The notes below the pieces were generated by a model. The model did not search any database. It was not told where the DNA came from and was given only the letters and a program-made list of their open reading frames with translations. Of a stretch of 64,000 bases of DNA, positions 16,634 through 25,500 are shown piece by piece; position 1 is the stretch's first letter, and each line of letters opens with the position of its first letter. The stretch covers positions 62,001 through 126,000 of the forward strand of contig CANRBF010000007.1 of the NCBI GenBank assembly GCA_947628795.1, written 5' to 3'. Position numbers and translations under genes: made by a program. The stretch comes from an uncultured Monoglobus sp. Lineage in GTDB: Bacteria; Bacillota; Clostridia; Monoglobales; Monoglobaceae.

Positions 16634-17383
16634 TTATCTCTCTATCATATTCGCTAAATATCCGGCGCCGAAGCCGTTGTCTATATTGACAACGCTGACG
16701 CCCGAGGCGCAGGAATTGAGCATCGAAAGCAGCGCCGCGACTCCGCCGAAAGCCGCGCCATAGCCCACGCTGGTGGGAACAGCGATAACAGGACAGTCGG
16801 CAAGACCGCCGATAACGCTCGGCAGCGCGCCCTCCATTCCCGCGACCGCGACTATCGCCTTGGCGCTCATTATCTCCTCGGCATGGCTCAGAAGTCGATG
16901 CAGCCCCGAAACGCCAACGTCAAACAGCCGAATAACTCTGCTGCCCAAAGCCTCGGCGGTGAAGGCCGCTTCCTCGGCGACCGGTATGTCGCTGGTGCCG
17001 CCCGTTGCGACCACAATATGCGTGCCGCGCTTGGGCTCGGGCATCTCGCCCGCTATGCCGACGCGCCCCGCCTCGCTGTATATGAATCTGCCGCCGAGCG
17101 AGGCGGTCAGCTTGTCCGCCGTATTTTTGCCTATTCGGGTTATCAGCACGGTTTTTTCGCCGCGCTCGAGCATGGTCTCGGCAATTTTTATTATCTGCTC
17201 GTCGGTCTTGCCCGCGCCGTAGATAACCTCGGCCGCACCCTGCCTTATCGTCCTGTGGTGGTCGATCTTAGCAAAGCCCAAGTCCTCAAAGGGCAGGACC
17301 CGCAGCTTTAGCTCCGCCTCGTCGGGCGTGATCTCTCCCGCCGCGACTTTGCTCAAAATTTCTCTAATCTCGGATTTATCCAT
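16634..17383 (-). CDS. larB: Nickel-pincer cofactor biosynthesis protein LarB
   Basis: A 249-residue protein matching LarB, which carboxylates and hydrolyses nicotinic acid adenine dinucleotide in the first step of nickel-pincer nucleotide synthesis. The N-terminal helical segment with FAKIDHHRTIRQGAAEVIYGAGKT is characteristic. The C-terminal half is related to PurE (AIR carboxylase), with GTSDIPVAEEA, VGVSGLHR, AGMEGALPSVIGGL and PTSVGYG. No larA, larC or larE is in this window. It is followed on the same strand, after a 65-base gap, by the SpoIVFA-position gene and spoIVFB. Confidence 0.93.
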   Translation of the reverse strand: MDKSEIREILSKVAAGEITPDEAELKLRVLPFEDLGFAKIDHHRTIRQGAAEVIYGAGKTDEQIIKIAETMLERGEKTVLITRIGKNTADKLTASLGGRFIYSEAGRVGIAGEMPEPKRGTHIVVATGGTSDIPVAEEAAFTAEALGSRVIRLFDVGVSGLHRLLSHAEEIMSAKAIVAVAGMEGALPSVIGGLADCPVIAVPTSVGYGAAFGGVAALLSMLNSCASGVSVVNIDNGFGAGYLANMIER

Positions 17384-17446
17384 AATATCATCTCCAAATC
17401 ATGGTTTTATTTTACATCAAAATATTTAATTTTGCAAGCGATTTCC

Positions 17447-17475
17447 TTGACATGAGCGCGAAATAGTGGTAGAAT
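17447..17475 (+). promoter_or_regulatory. Promoter of the sugar acetyltransferase gene
   Basis: TTGACA (17447-17452), 17 bases, TAGAAT (17470-17475), 40 bases upstream of the start codon. Confidence 0.7.
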
Positions 17476-17515
17476 ACCACAAAAATTAAAATAAACCGAA
17501 AGGCATGGTATAATT

Positions 17516-18079
17516 ATGACGGAAAAAGAAAAATGCGACGCGGGTATGCTTTACAACCCGAATCATGACCCGGAGCTGCTCGCCGAGATAGACGCGTGCA
17601 ACGACCTGTGCTTTGAGTTCAATAAAATAAAGCCGTCGGACAGGGCGGCTCAGGGTGAGATGCTTAAAAAGATCTTCGCGAAAACGGGCAAGGAGCCGAC
17701 GGTCAACGCGCCGCTTAGGGTCGACTACGGCTATAAAACCACGTTCGGTGATTATTTTTTCGCCAACCAGAACTGCTATATTTTGGACGGCGGCGGAGTG
17801 ACCTTCGGAGACTATGTGTTCATAGGCCCGAACTGCGTTTTCACCACCGCGGATCACGCCATTGACCCGAAGCAAAGACGCGAGGGACTTGAAACCGCAA
17901 AGCCTATCAAGGTCGGAAACGACGTGTGGTTCGGCGCCGGCGTTATCGTGCTGGGCGGCGTGACTATCGGAGACGGCTCGATAATCGGCGCGGGCAGCGT
18001 GGTGACCCGCGACATACCGCCAAATGTGATAGCGGTCGGCAACCCCTGCCGCGTTCTGCGGGAAATCGGGGAAGAATAA
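17516..18079 (+). CDS. maa: Sugar O-acetyltransferase (maltose/galactoside acetyltransferase type)
   Basis: A 187-residue left-handed beta-helix (hexapeptide repeat) enzyme that moves an acetyl group from acetyl-CoA to a sugar hydroxyl. The N-terminal Mac domain begins MTEKEKCDAGMLYNPNHDPEL. The hexapeptide coils run from about 75 to 180. The catalytic histidine is in FTTADHAIDPKQRREG (near residue 119), and the C-terminal AVGNPCRVLREI is typical. Its size is normal for Maa/LacA/NodL. It has its own promoter and is followed by a repeat region and a terminator-like hairpin. The physiological acceptor is not known; detoxification of surplus sugars is the usual idea. Confidence 0.92.
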   Translation: MTEKEKCDAGMLYNPNHDPELLAEIDACNDLCFEFNKIKPSDRAAQGEMLKKIFAKTGKEPTVNAPLRVDYGYKTTFGDYFFANQNCYILDGGGVTFGDYVFIGPNCVFTTADHAIDPKQRREGLETAKPIKVGNDVWFGAGVIVLGGVTIGDGSIIGAGSVVTRDIPPNVIAVGNPCRVLREIGEE

Positions 18080-18083
18080 TTAA

Positions 18084-18280
18084 ACCTCCCCCCTCAGTCG
18101 GGCGTTGCCCGACAGCATTAAGGAAGCTCTTGGTCAAAATTGCAAGCAATTTTGAAAGATAGCTTTGAACCCGCAAGCAAGCTTGCTGATTATCCCCAAG
18201 GGGGCGCCGTTCCCTACAACTGCCTCCTCCCGGGAGGAGGTGCCAGGCGAAGCCTGACGGAGGTGGGAACGTAGTGATTA
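18084..18280. repeat. Intergenic palindromic repeat, copy 4, with TAG array
   Basis: CCTCCCCCCTCAGTCGGGC...GCCCGACAG (about 18087-18116) is followed by AT-rich sequence with AATTGC/GCAATT palindromes. Then come GCCTCCTCCCGGGAGGAGG and CAGGCGAAGCCTG hairpins. The copy ends in GGTGGGAACGTAG, TGATTAG, TGAATAG (about 18257-18280). It lies between two convergent genes. Confidence 0.7.
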
Positions 18281-18281
18281 G

Positions 18282-18318
18282 TGAATAGGGGCTCCCCCTC
18301 CTATAAGGAAGGGGAGCC
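18282..18318. terminator. Terminator-like hairpin between convergent genes
   Basis: GGGGCTCCCC...GGGGAGCC followed by TATATTTTAG. It lies between the acetyltransferase (+) and the small acidic protein (-) and could serve the plus strand. Confidence 0.5.
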
Positions 18319-18324
18319 TATATT

Positions 18325-18618
18325 TTAGTTTTTGTGGCCGAACAGGCCGCCGAGGCCGTCTTTGATCTTGTCGAGTATCTCGGAGCCTTCGGCTTTTTCG
18401 AGAAGGTCACCCGCCTCGTCCTTGATCTTGTCAAGAATATCGCCGTTGCCCGCGATTTTCTCCTCAACGACCTTGATTATAGCCTTTACCTGCTCGTCGG
18501 GCAGGTCAACGCCGATCGTCTGCTCGATCGTCTTGATCGGGTCCTTTTTGAACGCGTCCTGCGTCGCCTGATCTTTGGTCAATTTCTCGACCGCGTCTTT
18601 TAATTTGTTGAAATCCAT
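18325..18618 (-). CDS. Small acidic helical protein of unknown function
   Basis: A 97-residue protein with no membrane segment or cysteine. Residues 1-50 read MDFNKLKDAVEKLTKDQATQ, then FKKDPIKTIEQTIGVDLPDEQVKAI. Residues 50-97 contain two related stretches, NGDILDKIKDEAGDLL and GSEILDKIKDGLGGLFG. The combination of a helical segment, a DP motif and GVDLPDE resembles the leader part of Nif11/nitrile-hydratase-like precursor peptides, but no cysteine-rich or obvious core follows. AGGGGG lies upstream of ATG 18618. It follows the HerA-like ATPase gene by 47 bases on the same strand and is probably co-transcribed. I do not assign a function. Confidence 0.75.
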   Translation of the reverse strand: MDFNKLKDAVEKLTKDQATQDAFKKDPIKTIEQTIGVDLPDEQVKAIIKVVEEKIAGNGDILDKIKDEAGDLLEKAEGSEILDKIKDGLGGLFGHKN

Positions 18619-18665
18619 AGATTTAACCCCCTTAAAAAATATTTATTATTTATTTTGTTTATTTT

Positions 18666-20240
18666 TTACCAGCGTTTCATATTGCCGAAAAATCCGCGCA
18701 TAATGTTGCGGCCGAACTCTCTGCCTATCTGAGAGATCGTGTTGGTCAAAACGCGGCTCGCGGCGTTCTTTCTACGGCGCGAGGCGGCCTCGTGCTCGCG
18801 CTCCTTTTTGCGCTCCTTGCGCTCCTCTTCTTTTTCCTTTTCGCGTTCTTTTCTGGCCTCCTCTTTGGCTTTCTCGGCCTCAAGCTTGGCTTCCTCCTTG
18901 GCTCTTTCGGCTTCCTCCTTCGCTTTCTGCTCAGCCTCGGCCTGCTCCTGCTCGAGCTTTTGTATGTCCTCGTAGGCCGACTCGTTGTCGACCGCGTCGC
19001 CGTATTTCAAAAACAGGTCGGAGCCGTTCATGATCTTAGAGCGCACATCGTCGCCGCAGGGCTCCATCAGGCTCTCGGGCGGCAGTATAAACGCGCGCTG
19101 CACCATATTGGGCGCGCCCTCCTCGTCGAGAAACGAGACAAGCGCCTCGCCCGTGCCCAGAACCGAGATAGCTTCCTCGGTGTCAAAAGCCGGGTTGGGT
19201 CTGAATGTCTGCGCGGCGGTCTTGACGGCCTTCTGCTCGGTGGGCGTGAAGGCGCGGAGCGCGTGCTGAACCCTGTTGCCCAGCTGCGCCAGCACCGTCT
19301 CGGGTATGTCGGACGGGCTCTGGGTTATAAAGTATATGCCTATGCCCTTTGAGCGTATCAGGCGCACGACCTGCTCGATCTTGTCAAGCAGCGCCTTGGG
19401 CGCGTCTTTAAACAGCAGGTGCGCCTCGTCGAAGAAAAATACCATTCTCGGCTTGTCCAGGTCGCCCGCCTCGGGAAAGGTCTCGTAAAGGTCGGTCATC
19501 AGCCAGAGCAGGAACGTGGAATACAAAAGCGGCTCGTTCGCCAGCTTTACGCAGTCCATAATATTTATTATGCCCTTTCCGTCGTTTTTAAGCCGCACCC
19601 AGTCTTTTATCTCAAGGTCGGGCTCTCCAAAGAATTTGTCGCCCGCCGCGTCCTCAAGCGCGATCAGCGAGCGTATTATCGCGCCCGCGCTCTGGGTCGT
19701 CACATTGCCGTAGTCGGTCTGTATCTCCTTGGCGTGCTCCGACACGTACTGTATCATTGAGCGCAGATCCTTTAGGTCGATAAGAAGCAGCTGTTTGTCG
19801 TCCGCGTAGCGAAAAACTATGTCGAGCACTCCCTGCTGGGTCTGATTGAGACCCAAAAGGCGCGAGATAAGCTCCGGGCCCATCGCCGAAACTGTAGCGC
19901 GAACCGGGATTCCCTTCTCGCCGAAAACGTCCCAAAACTCGACCGGGAAAGCTCTGTAGGAAAAGCCGCCCGAGACGCCGCATTTTTCAAGCTGGGCGTC
20001 CACATGCTTGTTTTCTGTTCCCGCCTGCGCAAGGCCCGACACGTCGCCTTTTATATCAACAATAAAAACCGGCACGCCCGCGTCGCTGAAAGTCTCGGCC
20101 ATCACCTTTATGCTGACCGTCTTTCCGGTTCCCGTCGCACCCGCAACAAGACCGTGACGGTTCGCCATTTGCGGACATAAATATATCGGCGTGCTCGCAC
20201 CCGCACTCGCTATCCAATATTTTCCGTCGCTTGTATACAT
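18666..20240 (-). CDS. HerA-like helicase / DUF853 family ATPase
   Basis: A 524-residue ATPase of the DUF853 (E. coli YjgR) family. Walker A is GATGTGKT near residue 36. Walker B is MVFFFDEAHLLF near 270, followed by RSKGIGIYFITQSPSDIPE and the arginine-rich GNRVQHALRAFTP. Residues ~415-490 form a long, highly charged Glu/Lys/Arg/Ala coiled coil, and the C-terminus ends IGREFGRNIMRGFFGNMKRW. Relatives belong to the FtsK-HerA superfamily, but their cellular role is not defined. Start ATG 20240 is preceded by GGGGGA. The promoter at 20287-20315 serves it and probably also the small acidic gene downstream. Confidence 0.88.
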   Translation of the reverse strand: MYTSDGKYWIASAGASTPIYLCPQMANRHGLVAGATGTGKTVSIKVMAETFSDAGVPVFIVDIKGDVSGLAQAGTENKHVDAQLEKCGVSGGFSYRAFPVEFWDVFGEKGIPVRATVSAMGPELISRLLGLNQTQQGVLDIVFRYADDKQLLLIDLKDLRSMIQYVSEHAKEIQTDYGNVTTQSAGAIIRSLIALEDAAGDKFFGEPDLEIKDWVRLKNDGKGIINIMDCVKLANEPLLYSTFLLWLMTDLYETFPEAGDLDKPRMVFFFDEAHLLFKDAPKALLDKIEQVVRLIRSKGIGIYFITQSPSDIPETVLAQLGNRVQHALRAFTPTEQKAVKTAAQTFRPNPAFDTEEAISVLGTGEALVSFLDEEGAPNMVQRAFILPPESLMEPCGDDVRSKIMNGSDLFLKYGDAVDNESAYEDIQKLEQEQAEAEQKAKEEAERAKEEAKLEAEKAKEEARKEREKEKEEERKERKKEREHEAASRRRKNAASRVLTNTISQIGREFGRNIMRGFFGNMKRW

Positions 20241-20286
20241 AATTATCCCCCGTTTCGTATTATCAAATTAATATACTATTATAATA

Positions 20287-20315
20287 ATTGTACTATTATG
20301 TCGGAGCATTGTCAA
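20287..20315 (-). promoter_or_regulatory. Promoter of the HerA-like gene
   Basis: On the minus strand TTGACA (20310-20315), 17 bases, TACAAT (20287-20292). Confidence 0.7.
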
Positions 20316-20355
20316 TATTATTTAGGAAAATTTTACAAAATAAAAAAGAGGTGAA

Positions 20356-20640
20356 CCCACCTCCGTCTGCGGCAAGCCGCAGCCACCTCCTCCCGGGAGG
20401 AGGCAGCATTAGATAGGCTCCCCCCTCGGGGGAGCTGTCGGCGAAGCCGACTGAGGGGGGATCTAGTCCCTAGTTACTATTTCCTAGTCCCTACGTTCCC
20501 ACCTCCGTCTGCGGCAAGCCGCAGCCACCTCCTCCCGGGAGGAGGCAGAATTAGATAGGCTCCCCCCTCGGGAGAGCTGCCGTCGAAGCCGACTGAGGGG
20601 GGAATCCAGTCCCTAGTTACTATTTCCTAGTCCCTACGTT
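20356..20640. repeat. Two tandem copies of the palindromic repeat (copies 5a and 5b)
   Basis: Units 20356-20497 and 20498-20640 are nearly identical direct repeats of 142-143 bases. Each has a CACCTCCGTC hairpin (TGCGGCAAGCCGCA), CTCCTCCCGGGAGGAG, ATTAGATAGGCTCCCCCCTCG, a GTCG...CGAC hairpin ending in TGAGGGGG, and a minus-strand array of 7-base units beginning AACGTAG. They fill nearly all of the 386-base gap between the HerA-like gene and the stalk-domain gene. The rest is the HerA promoter. The last unit overlaps the 3' end of the stalk-domain gene. Confidence 0.85.
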
Positions 20641-21742
20641 GGTATGTCTCTGCGGTGACTTTTTGGCGCATGGTCGTGGTGCCGTGGGGGCCGGCGAAGG
20701 GGTATACCTTGACATACAGGCCGTCCTCGTCGTCCGAGAATTCCACCGTCGTGTATGAATTTTCAAACTCGGACTCGAGCACCAGTCCGCCCTGCTTTAA
20801 GGCGTAAAACAAGTACCTGTTTCCGTCCTTGTCTTTCGCGAGATACACGGTCGCACCGTCGATCTCGCGGCTGTCGCAAATTTCGTAATTTTCGGTGATA
20901 AACTTCACCGCCTCGTCGTAGCTCAAAATGACTTCCAGGTCCTCTTTCATGTTAAATATCTTCTCGGTGTCAACGTTATATCTCGGCACTCCGTCGTGCG
21001 AGACATACATTGTGCCGACCGTCTCGCCGTCAAGCAGCACCGGCTTTATGTGGTTGAAGTCCATGGCAAACTCATCGGAACAATCGAAAGATTGCTGATT
21101 CAAATAATAATTAAGCTGGTCGAACGACACCGACAGTTTGTTATCATTAAATTGATACACCATTTTGTGAATCGGAATGTCGCGCAGATCATTTGTCTGA
21201 TAGGTGTAGAGCCGCACCTCGCGCATGTCGTTATTCCATGTGAAATTGCACATGTATTTCGAATAGCCGTAATCTGCGTTGGGGCCGTCGGGCTCCACCG
21301 TTCCCAAGTCCTCAATGCAGACCGCGGTCCTGCCGTTTATCGCGAAGCTCGGCACCTCAAGTCCGTTGAAAATAACTTTAATATCGGTCTCGTAAATATT
21401 GTCGAGAATTTTTCCGACCTCGCCGCGCTCTATATTAAGCGGCTCGCCGTAGCCCGATGAGCCGTCCGAGTTCGCGGTAAGCGTGCGGGTGTTATCGTCG
21501 TACCACCAGTTAAAGCCGTAGTGCGCTTCGCCGTCTATCACTCCCACGTCGAGATCCTCGACCAAAACGGCGGTTTTGCCGTCCAGACAGTAGGACGGTA
21601 TCGGGCGGTCGTTAACATACGCCAGAATATCGGTGGAGTAAATATTTCCGACCACATCACCGACCTCGGCAAAGGCGCATGAGGCCGAGCCGAGCAGCAT
21701 AACGGCGGCGAGCGCCGCGGAAGCAAGTTTAAGTTTTTTCAT
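20627..21742 (-). CDS. Secreted protein with two copper-amine-oxidase-like stalk repeats
   Basis: A 371-residue protein with a signal peptide (about 1-25, ending SCAFA). Two related segments of about 80 residues follow: GNIYSTDILAYVNDRPIPSY-C-LDGKTAVLVEDL (near 31) and DNIYETDIKVIFNGLEVPSFAINGRTAVCIEDL (near 114). These resemble the N-terminal stalk domains of copper amine oxidases, common in clostridial surface proteins. The C-terminal half is unknown. AGGAGG precedes ATG 21742. The final codons for Arg-Arg-Asp and the TAG stop lie within repeat copy 5b, so the original C-terminus may have been replaced when the repeat arrived. It is probably exported to the cell surface or medium. Confidence 0.75.
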   Translation of the reverse strand: MKKLKLASAALAAVMLLGSASCAFAEVGDVVGNIYSTDILAYVNDRPIPSYCLDGKTAVLVEDLDVGVIDGEAHYGFNWWYDDNTRTLTANSDGSSGYGEPLNIERGEVGKILDNIYETDIKVIFNGLEVPSFAINGRTAVCIEDLGTVEPDGPNADYGYSKYMCNFTWNNDMREVRLYTYQTNDLRDIPIHKMVYQFNDNKLSVSFDQLNYYLNQQSFDCSDEFAMDFNHIKPVLLDGETVGTMYVSHDGVPRYNVDTEKIFNMKEDLEVILSYDEAVKFITENYEICDSREIDGATVYLAKDKDGNRYLFYALKQGGLVLESEFENSYTTVEFSDDEDGLYVKVYPFAGPHGTTTMRQKVTAETYQRRD

Positions 21743-21806
21743 AATAATTCCTCCTAAAAAAATACTTATACTTATTAGACGACTGTTTCGCTAAAAAGTT
21801 CCCGAA

Positions 21807-22334
21807 TTATTCGAATTTCTCGTAAAAAACCAGGTCTTTGAGGGGCTTTCTCAGGTTCATGCTGTCGTGCCTGTCGGCGGGCAGCGGTTCCTCGTCTGCG
21901 TATCCCACGGCCAGAATGTTCACGGGTTCGACACCCTCGGGCAGGTTAAGCACCTCTTTTACCACATTCGGCCTGAAATAGCATATCCAGCACGAGCCGA
22001 GACCCTCGTCGGTAGCGGCAAGCATCATGTGGTCGGTGACTATCGCCGCGTCTATGTCCGATATGCACTTTTGGTCGTATTTGCGCACCCAGGACAGCTT
22101 TTTCTCGACGCATACCACAAACACAAGCGGCGCTCCGAAGGTTCGGGTGCCTTGGTTAAGCTTTTCTATGCTCTCCTTCTCGCGCAGCACAAAGATTCGC
22201 TGGGGCTGGGCGTTCACGCCGGTGGGCGCGACCCTGCCCGCCTCTAAAATGCGGTCGATCTTCTCCCGCTCAACGGGGATATCCTTATATTTTCTCACCG
22301 AGTAACGCTTTTTGGCAAGCTCCAAAAATTTCAT
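21807..22334 (-). CDS. Nitroreductase family flavoprotein
   Basis: A 175-residue FMN-dependent oxidoreductase of the short nitroreductase family. It has MKFLELAKKRYSVRKYKDIPV at the N-terminus, with the RYSVRKY FMN-phosphate motif. The middle has GRVAPTGVNAQPQRIFVL, and the C-terminal half has DEGLGSCWICYF and LPEGVEPVNILAVGY. Such enzymes form homodimers and use NAD(P)H to reduce quinones, nitro compounds or enoates; the natural substrate cannot be read from the sequence. A TTGCCA-N17-TATGAT promoter lies just upstream (22372-22400). The gene reads away from the giant esterase gene. Confidence 0.9.
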   Translation of the reverse strand: MKFLELAKKRYSVRKYKDIPVEREKIDRILEAGRVAPTGVNAQPQRIFVLREKESIEKLNQGTRTFGAPLVFVVCVEKKLSWVRKYDQKCISDIDAAIVTDHMMLAATDEGLGSCWICYFRPNVVKEVLNLPEGVEPVNILAVGYADEEPLPADRHDSMNLRKPLKDLVFYEKFE

Positions 22335-22371
22335 AAAATACCTTTCCTTTCCATATTATATTGTTGTTTAT

Positions 22372-22400
22372 ATCATAACACATAGGGCAAAGAATGGCAA
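22372..22400 (-). promoter_or_regulatory. Promoter of the nitroreductase gene
   Basis: Minus-strand TTGCCA (22395-22400), 17 bases, TATGAT (22372-22377). Confidence 0.6.
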
Positions 22401-22469
22401 CGGACAAATAATATGTAAGTTCTACCGAAAACTTGTTATCTGGTATCTAATATTTTTTCAAACTGGCTA

Positions 22470-22542
22470 TTGATTTTGCGAAAACCAATGTTATAATAAA
22501 ATTATAAAAATTGTGCCTTTTTAACAAAATCAACCAAGGCAC
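22470..22542 (+). promoter_or_regulatory. Promoter and leader hairpin of the giant esterase gene
   Basis: TTGATT (22470-22475), 16 bases, TATAAT (22492-22497). In the leader, GTGCCTT (22513-22519) can pair with AAGGCAC (22536-22542) around a 16-base loop, just before the strong AAAAGGAGG ribosome site. It could affect translation or act as a protein-binding dyad; this is inferred. Confidence 0.55.
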
Positions 22543-22562
22543 ATAAAAAAGGAGGAAAACAT

Positions 22563-25500
22563 ATGTTAAAAAGACGATTGCTCAGCCTGATTCTGGCCAT
22601 AGCGATGATCGGCACCATGTTCACGGGATTGACCGTGTTCGCCGCTCCGTCGGACGGCGAGGCTCAGGCAGCGGCAGAACCGACGACACTGACGGTTGAC
22701 CCGTCACAGGATGAAACGGGCAACAACTTCAAGACCATCAGCGCGGCGGTCGCGAAGGCGATCTCGCTCAATCCTCAGAGTGAGGACGACCGCGTCACGA
22801 TCAACGTGAAGCCCGGCGACTATGAGGAGCAGGTAATGATCACAAACGCGAAGTTTATCACTCTTCAGCAGGATCCGAACACTAAGGATTCGGGCAATGT
22901 AGACCTGCACTGGTATTACTGCACAGGCTACTGCGCGGGTGACTGCGACCTTGACGGTAAGTACAATCCCAAGGTAAACTGGAACGATTCGAGAACCTGG
23001 AAAGGTTATAATGATGCTGATCCCGACTTTCCCGAGTACAAAGTGGGCCAGCTGCTCAACGCGGAAAAGGCAGGTCTGGCGAACAACGCTAACGTTTCGG
23101 ATGCTTACAAGAGAGCAAACGCCAACGTAAAAATCGAAACGATCTCGTATTACGACACCGACGGCGTCGCTCATGAAAATGTAGAAGTCAATACCGGTCA
23201 CCTCGGTGACTTTGTTGATCAGGCGGCGCTCTGCATTAACAATTCGAGTGACATCGTTGTAAACGATCTTAACGTTGTGAACTCGATCCCCGTTATGGCA
23301 ACGGCTCGGGAAAGAGAAGTCGGAGTTGCTCCTCAGGAGGAGAGAACACACGAAAACTCCACGGCCTATATCCTGACCCGCAGAGACAATCTGACAGCCT
23401 GCACCGAGGACACGGAAATGCAGACAAACGCTGCTATCGACGCGGCGTTCGCGAAAACCAGCGACGCGGAAAAGGTCGCGGCTCTTGAGGCTTTGACCGG
23501 TCTTACCGCCGCCAATAGCGCGTATCTTTGCCGCTCGGATAAGTATAACGAGCGCGGCCACGCCATCGCCACAAAAGGCAGCGATAAGATCACGTTCAAC
23601 AACGTGCGCGCGAGAGGCAATCAGGACAGCGTTTACATCAACAGCGGCAGACTTTATTTCAAAGACTGCAACCTGATCGGCGGCACCGACTATATCTACG
23701 GCGACGCCACAGCTGTGTTTGACAACTGCTTGCTGGGCGCCGAGGGAATGAGCAACAGATCTTACGGCGCGACGATAACCGCCGCAAATCATGAAGCGGC
23801 AAATCCCTACGGCTATCTGTTCTACAACTGCACGCTCTATAATATGCTCGACAATATAAATACCAGCTCTCTCGGCCGTCCGTGGAGACAGGATTCTCAG
23901 ATCACATTCTATAATCTGGCTGTTGACGACGCGCATACAATCGGCGCGAGCGCGGCGGGCGTCAGTGACACAGGCTGGGCCGATATGAGCGGCGCCGAGG
24001 CGGCCAAAGCCAGATTCTTTGAGTACGGCACGCATAAACTGAGCAATAATGAAGCCGTTGACACTTCCAAGAGACTTGTCAACAAAAGCAAAGCGGAAGG
24101 CGGCCAGGGCATGGGCTCGATTCTCGATCAGTGGCAGATACTTGAGTTCAATCCCTACAACTATTTTAACAGTGATTACTGGCTGACTACCAAGGGCAAG
24201 GAAGAGTGGGATCCGATGAGCTTCAGCGACCAGCTTACCAAGGTAACGGAAGCGATCGACTCGGTTAATCTCACAATTCCTTCGGACGAGCGGACGGAGA
24301 TCGAGCTTCCCAAAGCTCCCGACGGCGTTACATACAAGTGGGAATCAAGCAGCCCCAACGTTCAGGTATCGGAGGACGGCACAAAGATCACGGTTATCAG
24401 ACCCGCCGCGGGATCAGATGATATCGAGAGCTCGATCATACTCTACGCTATGGACAGCAATTCCAAGGTCGGCAATAAGGTTGAGCTTCCCGTTACGATC
24501 ACTCCCACCACGGACACGACAAACGTGTTCAGTATCCCCGTGAAGATCACTTCTTCTCTCACGCTCAAAGAGGCTAACGACTTCACTATCACGATATCCA
24601 AAAACGGCGCTCCCATAAAGACTCAGGTCGTTACCATGGAGGCCGGCCAGAACGAGGCGACCGCCACTATCGAAAACGTTCCCGCCAGCGCAGAGGGCAT
24701 TGACTACGACGTTAAGATCGTTTCAAAGAGCAACGACCTTACGGTCGTATCTCCCGAAAACGGAGAAATGACCATCAATGGCAAAATCGGTCAGCCGGTA
24801 CAGCTCAATATTTCCGCTCAGATGTTGATTGATGATACGGTTGATCTCAGCGGCATAAACTACAGCTACACGCAGGACAATAAGTCTTTTGACCTGATCG
24901 AGCTCGCCAAAGAGGCAGGAGCCGATGAAAGTATCGCTGACAGCGAAGTGATCACGGTTGAGTATACATTAAATATTGAGGACGCCAACACAAGCGGAAA
25001 CAGCTTTATTGATTTGGTTCACGGAACACCGGATATGACCAAGGATTGCACAAACGGCAAGTTGGCAAACAGATTTGTAGTATCAAAGCTTAGTCATTAC
25101 ACGCAGCTTGACGCGATGGACAGCGAGTGTTCGGGATTCTCCGGCTCAAGAGACACCGACAATATGAAACTCAACATGTCCGGAAAATTTGATACCGCTA
25201 CGCCGAACAAAATAACGACTACTATTGATTATAAGAATCAAACAATAACGATGTCGGGCACAGGAGCAGCTTCCAAGACAGCGACGTTTGCCGCTTTCCC
25301 GAAAGACGCGCCAAAGGGCGACCTCAAAATGGCAATATACGCGGGTAGCGAGAAATTTAATATCAAAGACGTCAAAGTTACATACAAAAAGCTTGTAACA
25401 GGCGAGCTTCCCGAGACACCCGAAGGCGAAGGCGAATATACGTTTACCGACGTTGTAGGCGGTAATCTTTGCACTGATGACCAAAGCTACAAATTTGTTG

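Noticed and set aside
18325..18618. Calling the 97-residue protein a Nif11/NHLP-type RiPP precursor
   Set aside because: No cysteine-rich core, no GG cleavage followed by a core, and no modifying enzyme beside it.
22704..24035. A 443-residue minus-strand ORF across the pectinesterase domain
   Set aside because: It lies antisense to a domain with intact catalytic motifs, has Arg/Val-rich shadow composition, and no start signals.
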